Assembly (NCBI RefSeq): GCF_003569005.1
Contig: NZ_BCUR01000004.1
Span: 2,083,111 to 2,147,110, forward strand
DNA from: Vibrio superstes
Lineage (GTDB): Bacteria > Pseudomonadota > Gammaproteobacteria > Enterobacterales > Vibrionaceae
DNA: 64,000 nt
Direction of reading: 5' to 3'
Part shown: positions 61,062 to 64,000 of the stretch, one piece after another
Layout: each line of letters begins with the position of its first letter
How positions within the stretch are numbered: the first letter of the stretch is position 1
Position numbers and translations under genes: made by a program
The notes under the pieces: generated by a model
Databases searched by the model: none
Seen by the model: only the letters and a program-made list of their open reading frames with translations
What the model was told of the DNA's origin: nothing

Positions 61062-62621
61062 ATGTTTGAATCTCCACAGTTTTCAGCTCAAAGTGTCAAG
61101 AATGACGTTTTGTCCGGTCTAACCGTAGCACTTGCCTTGGTACCTGAAGCGGTAGCCTTTGCCTTTGTTGCCGGTGTTGACCCTATGGTTGGCTTATACG
61201 CCGCCTTTATCGTTGGCTTAATCACTTCTATCTTCGGCGGTCGTCCAGGTATGATCTCTGGTGCGACGGGCGCAATGGCTGTCGTAATGGTAAGCCTTGT
61301 TGCCGTACATGGTGTTGAATACCTATTTGCCGCTATCATGCTTACCGGTTTATTACAGGTGCTTGCCGGCATATTTAAATTAGGTAAGTTCATCCGCATG
61401 GTGCCTCATCCAGTAATGATTGGCTTCGTGAACGGCTTAGCGATTGTTATCTTCCTTGCTCAGTTGGGACAATTTAAAGCGCCTGATATTGCCGGTGTAA
61501 TGACATGGCTTCCAGCGGGTCAAATGACGATCATGCTAGGTCTTGTTGCACTGACTATGGGTATCATTTTCTTCCTTCCTAAGCTGACCACAGCGATTCC
61601 ATCTTCTTTGGTGGCCATAGTTACAGTAACGCTAATTGTTCAATTTGGCGGTCTTGATACGCGCACTGTCGTTGACTTCTTGCGTGCTATGTCTGGTAAC
61701 GACGCAGCGACTCTTGCTGGTTCACTACCAACATTCTCGATTCCTCAAGTGCCATTCAACCTTGAGACACTGAAGATCATCTTGCCTTATGCCATCGTTC
61801 TAGCAGCGATTGGTCTAATTGAATCGCTACTGACGCTAACTGTTCTTGATGAAATGACAAACACCCGTGGTAAGAGTAATCGTGAATGTGTGGGTCAGGG
61901 CATCGCAAACCTAAGCTGTTCAGTATTTGGCGCTATGGGTGGCTGTGCGATGATTGGTCAATCTATGATCAACATTAACTCAGGTGGTCGTGGTCGCCTT
62001 TCTGGTATCGTTGCCGCAGTTGCACTACTGATATTCATTCTGTTTGCTTCAGCGCTTATCGAGATGATTCCACTGGCTGCACTCGTTGGCGTTATGTTTA
62101 TGGTTGTTATCGGCACCTTTGAGTGGGCAACATTCAAGTTGGCACGCCGCGTACCTAAGCAAGATTTCTTTGTGATTGTTCTAGTAACTGTAGTAACAGT
62201 GCTGACTGATCTTGCCGTTGCGGTAGCAGTAGGTGTTATTACTTCGGCTCTGATGTTTGCTTGGCAACATGCTAAACATATCTATGCGAGCAGCCAGATC
62301 AATGAAGAAGGCTCAAAGGTATACCGCGTTCACGGCCCGGTATTCTTCGGCTCTGCGGCTAACTTCTTAGAGCTGTTCGATGCACGAAATGACCCTGTCG
62401 ACGTGATCGTTGATTTCGCTGATTCTCGCGTTGCTGACCACTCCGCGATCGAAGCGATTGAAACACTGGCTGAGCGTTATACGGCTGTTGGCAAAACGCT
62501 ACATTTGCGCCACCTTAGCCAAGACTGCCGTGCATTGCTGCACAAAGCAGGTAGCCTTGTAGAGATCAACGTAAAAGAAGATCCTAGCTACAAGGTTGCA
62601 ACTGACGTTCTAGCGGGATAA
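61062..62621 (+). CDS. SulP-family inorganic anion transporter
   Basis: A 519-residue transporter: a SulP membrane domain (about 1-400; LTVALALVPEAVAFAFVAGVDPMVGLYAAF near the N-terminus and the SGATGAMAVV segment) and a C-terminal STAS domain (about 415-515). SulP proteins move sulfate, bicarbonate, molybdate or organic anions; the substrate here is not identified. The start ATG follows GATGAAATAAC without a strong ribosome site. It stands alone between terminators. A carbonic anhydrase gene, which would suggest bicarbonate, is not visible. Confidence 0.88.
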   Translation: MFESPQFSAQSVKNDVLSGLTVALALVPEAVAFAFVAGVDPMVGLYAAFIVGLITSIFGGRPGMISGATGAMAVVMVSLVAVHGVEYLFAAIMLTGLLQVLAGIFKLGKFIRMVPHPVMIGFVNGLAIVIFLAQLGQFKAPDIAGVMTWLPAGQMTIMLGLVALTMGIIFFLPKLTTAIPSSLVAIVTVTLIVQFGGLDTRTVVDFLRAMSGNDAATLAGSLPTFSIPQVPFNLETLKIILPYAIVLAAIGLIESLLTLTVLDEMTNTRGKSNRECVGQGIANLSCSVFGAMGGCAMIGQSMININSGGRGRLSGIVAAVALLIFILFASALIEMIPLAALVGVMFMVVIGTFEWATFKLARRVPKQDFFVIVLVTVVTVLTDLAVAVAVGVITSALMFAWQHAKHIYASSQINEEGSKVYRVHGPVFFGSAANFLELFDARNDPVDVIVDFADSRVADHSAIEAIETLAERYTAVGKTLHLRHLSQDCRALLHKAGSLVEINVKEDPSYKVATDVLAG

Positions 62622-62640
62622 CAGCGAAAAAATACAGATA

Positions 62641-62683
62641 AGCCTATAGGGATCTTCTCCCTGTAGGCTTTTTTTATCTCTGC
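62641..62683 (+). terminator. Terminator of the SulP gene
   Basis: Stem AGCCTATAGGGA/TCCCTGTAGGCT (one G-U pair) with a five-base loop, followed by TTTTTTT, 19 bases after the stop codon. Confidence 0.92.
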
Positions 62684-62691
62684 TTCTTATT

Positions 62692-62868
62692 ATACCAATC
62701 GTACTAAATAACTGGTCATCCTAGCTTGTTAAAATACTCGATGACTGCGTTAGAATTTTTGATTGTAGAATAACTACTTATCGAAAAATTCCGCCCTGTC
62801 CTCGAGAATTTTTCCTATGCTATTTCTGATCACTTACTTAGGGTCGATTGACCTTTTGCGATTGGTAT
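62692..62868. repeat. Short repeat element with inverted ends (MITE-like), touching the MATE stop codon
   Basis: Starts with ATACCAATCG (62692-62701) and ends with its reverse complement CGATTGGTAT (62859-62868), bounding about 177 bases. Inside are GAATTTTT (62753-62760) and AAAAATTC (62784-62791), which can form a stem, and a further GAATTTTT copy at about 62805-62812. It resembles short intergenic elements common in vibrio genomes (recalled, not searched). The right end overlaps the stop codon of the MATE gene. Confidence 0.6.
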
Positions 62869-64000
62869 TACTTCTGCTCTGCTACCAACTCATCATTCTT
62901 CGCCAGCTCTTCCATTACCACAGCATCGTGAGTACAAAACGGCTGCATATTAACGCTGTGCAACCCTTCATCTACCTCATCCTCAACAGCCGCCTCCTTG
63001 TTCAGCTGGCGAACATGAAATCTAAGAGCGGCTAGCGCAATCAAGCCAAAGACGATATTGCCCACCGCCTGTCCGTATAATACGCCTAGCGCGCCAAACC
63101 AAGCCGAGCCAATATAAACGAATGGGATGGTACCAATGGTCGCCTTGCCTACATTAAGAGCTGTGGAATACAAAGGCTTACCAAGGTTATTAAACGAGGT
63201 ATTCGCCACAAATTGAGCGCCATTGAACAGGAAAGTTACTGCGACAAAGGTGCAGAAGGTTCGAACCAACACATCAGCATCACCCGTTAGGTTAAAACCA
63301 CTGACTATAAAGGATTGAAGGAAGTACAAGACAAGGCTTACGGTAACGCAGTAGATACTGACCACGATTAAAGAATTCAACAGCGTTTCTTTCACTCTAT
63401 CAATACGGTCAGCACCGTAATTCTGCCCAATGATAGGTCCCACCGCGCCCGATAACGCAAAAATAGCGGCAAACACTACGGGTGTCAGACGCCCCACAAC
63501 CGCAAAGCCTGCCACAAAATCCTCACCATATTGCGCAATTGAACTGGTGACGATGGCGTTGCCTATTGGAGTGGCTATGTTGGTAAAGATAGCGGGTAGC
63601 GCAATGGCAAATATCGCTCTTTGACTAATGATCCACTGCTTGTATCGGAACTTGCCCACCAAGTCGTGATGTTTGATCAGTGGGGCTAAGGAAAAGGCCA
63701 GTACAGTAAATCGAGATAAGACAGAGGCCAGTGCTGCGCCTTCTACGTTCCACATCAATACAAAGATAAATATAGGATCAAGAATTGCGTTAACCACCCC
63801 ACCCCATATCGTTGCCATCATAGAGCGTTTGGCATCTCCTGCAGCACGCAATGCGGCACCAGCTGCCATACCAAGAGCCACAATAGGCGTACTCGGCAGT
63901 AAGATATACATATAGTCTTTGGCATGCTCGAATGCCGCACCCTTGGCGCCAATGAGCTGCAATAACTCAGGTATGTAATAGGTCATCACGCCGGTAATTA
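62868..64000 (-). CDS. MATE family efflux transporter, C-terminal part (cut by window edge)
   Basis: At least 377 residues of a multidrug and toxin extrusion protein; the frame is open to the right edge, so the N-terminus and true start are outside the window. MATE features are PSTPIVALGMAAGAALRAAGDAKRSM, LDPIFIFVLMWNVEGAALASVLSRF and FALSGAVGPIIGQNYGADRIDR (the second repeat). Such proteins export cationic drugs or metabolites using a Na+ or H+ gradient. The apparent start at 63986-63989 is internal. The C-terminal tail after the last span is acidic (EDEVDEGLHSVNMQ..ELAKNDELVAEQK). The repeat element ends on its stop codon. Confidence 0.9.
   Translation of the reverse strand, partial: ITGVMTYYIPELLQLIGAKGAAFEHAKDYMYILLPSTPIVALGMAAGAALRAAGDAKRSMMATIWGGVVNAILDPIFIFVLMWNVEGAALASVLSRFTVLAFSLAPLIKHHDLVGKFRYKQWIISQRAIFAIALPAIFTNIATPIGNAIVTSSIAQYGEDFVAGFAVVGRLTPVVFAAIFALSGAVGPIIGQNYGADRIDRVKETLLNSLIVVSIYCVTVSLVLYFLQSFIVSGFNLTGDADVLVRTFCTFVAVTFLFNGAQFVANTSFNNLGKPLYSTALNVGKATIGTIPFVYIGSAWFGALGVLYGQAVGNIVFGLIALAALRFHVRQLNKEAAVEDEVDEGLHSVNMQPFCTHDAVVMEELAKNDELVAEQK

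Noticed and set aside
1..64000. CRISPR array, prophage, integron or toxin-antitoxin system
   Set aside because: No regularly spaced repeats, integrases, transposases, phage structural genes, attC-like sites or convincing small antitoxin/toxin pairs were found.

Overview
The window is a stretch of a gammaproteobacterial chromosome, almost certainly from Vibrio or a close relative. The evidence is the conserved rpmF-plsX-fabHDG-acpP-fabF-pabC-mltG-tmk-holB-tatD-ptsG block, the RNase E, PlsX, CcmC and LeuO sequences, a moderate GC content, and a short Vibrio-type intergenic repeat. All assignments come from reading the translated sequence and recalling family features; no database search was run. 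No phage, integron, transposase, CRISPR array or rRNA operon was found. Most of the window looks like core genome with a few metabolic modules.

Layout. 1-6.1 kb (minus strand): cytochrome c maturation operon ccmABCDEFGHI, with ccmI running off the left edge. 6.2-8.3 kb: two coupled genes for outer-membrane beta-barrels, one of them BamA/TamA-like. 8.5-9.5 kb: a LeuO-type LysR regulator. 9.8-11.9 kb: a lipoprotein CpdB-type nucleotidase. 12.4-20.7 kb: a mannosylglycerate utilisation locus, with mngA (PTS transporter), mngB (alpha-mannosidase), glycerate kinase and manA on the minus strand and the GntR repressor mngR divergent. 20.8 kb: tRNA-Arg(CCU). 20.9-22.2 kb: a SigZ-like sigma factor and a glutathione transferase-like protein, both with cysteine-rich tails. 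22.4-24.3 kb: yhgN and nemA. 24.3-26.9 kb: an M20 peptidase and a DcuC transporter. 27-29 kb: a low-molecular-weight tyrosine phosphatase, a corrinoid adenosyltransferase and an Asp/Glu racemase. 29-36 kb: asmA-like, udk, apbC/mrp and the divergent metG. 36-40 kb: an unknown membrane-anchored protein, mlc, a patatin, an unannotated ynhF-type 29-residue protein and a small barrel. 40.7-42.8 kb: an NSS transporter with its 32-residue metS-type partner, then another barrel. 43-55.4 kb: ptsG, then the tatD-to-yceD block on the minus strand. 55.6-57.1 kb: yceF (maf) and rluC. 57.1-60.8 kb: the long rne leader and rne. 61-62.6 kb: a SulP transporter. 62.7-62.9 kb: a repeat element. 62.9-64 kb: a partial MATE exporter.

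How the parts work together. The mng locus appears to be a complete route. MngA imports and phosphorylates 2-O-mannosylglycerate; MngB splits it into mannose-6-phosphate and glycerate; ManA sends the first to fructose-6-phosphate, and the glycerate kinase sends the second to phosphoglycerate. MngR probably acts on repeated ATTTGTATT sites between mngA and mngR. Mlc (36.8 kb) is the expected regulator of ptsG (43 kb), whose upstream region has an inverted repeat of Mlc/NagC type. The fatty-acid block joins phospholipid precursor synthesis (plsX, fab genes, acpP) to envelope (mltG), folate (pabC) and DNA precursor/replication (tmk, holB) functions, with several hairpins between cistrons.

The most interesting observations are a second copy of the enolase-binding type motif in RNase E, the cysteine tails shared by the sigma factor and its transferase neighbour, the uncharacterised outer-membrane pair, the operator array of the mng locus, and a small element with inverted ends that overlaps the stop codon of the MATE gene. 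No clear undescribed defence or secretion system was found.
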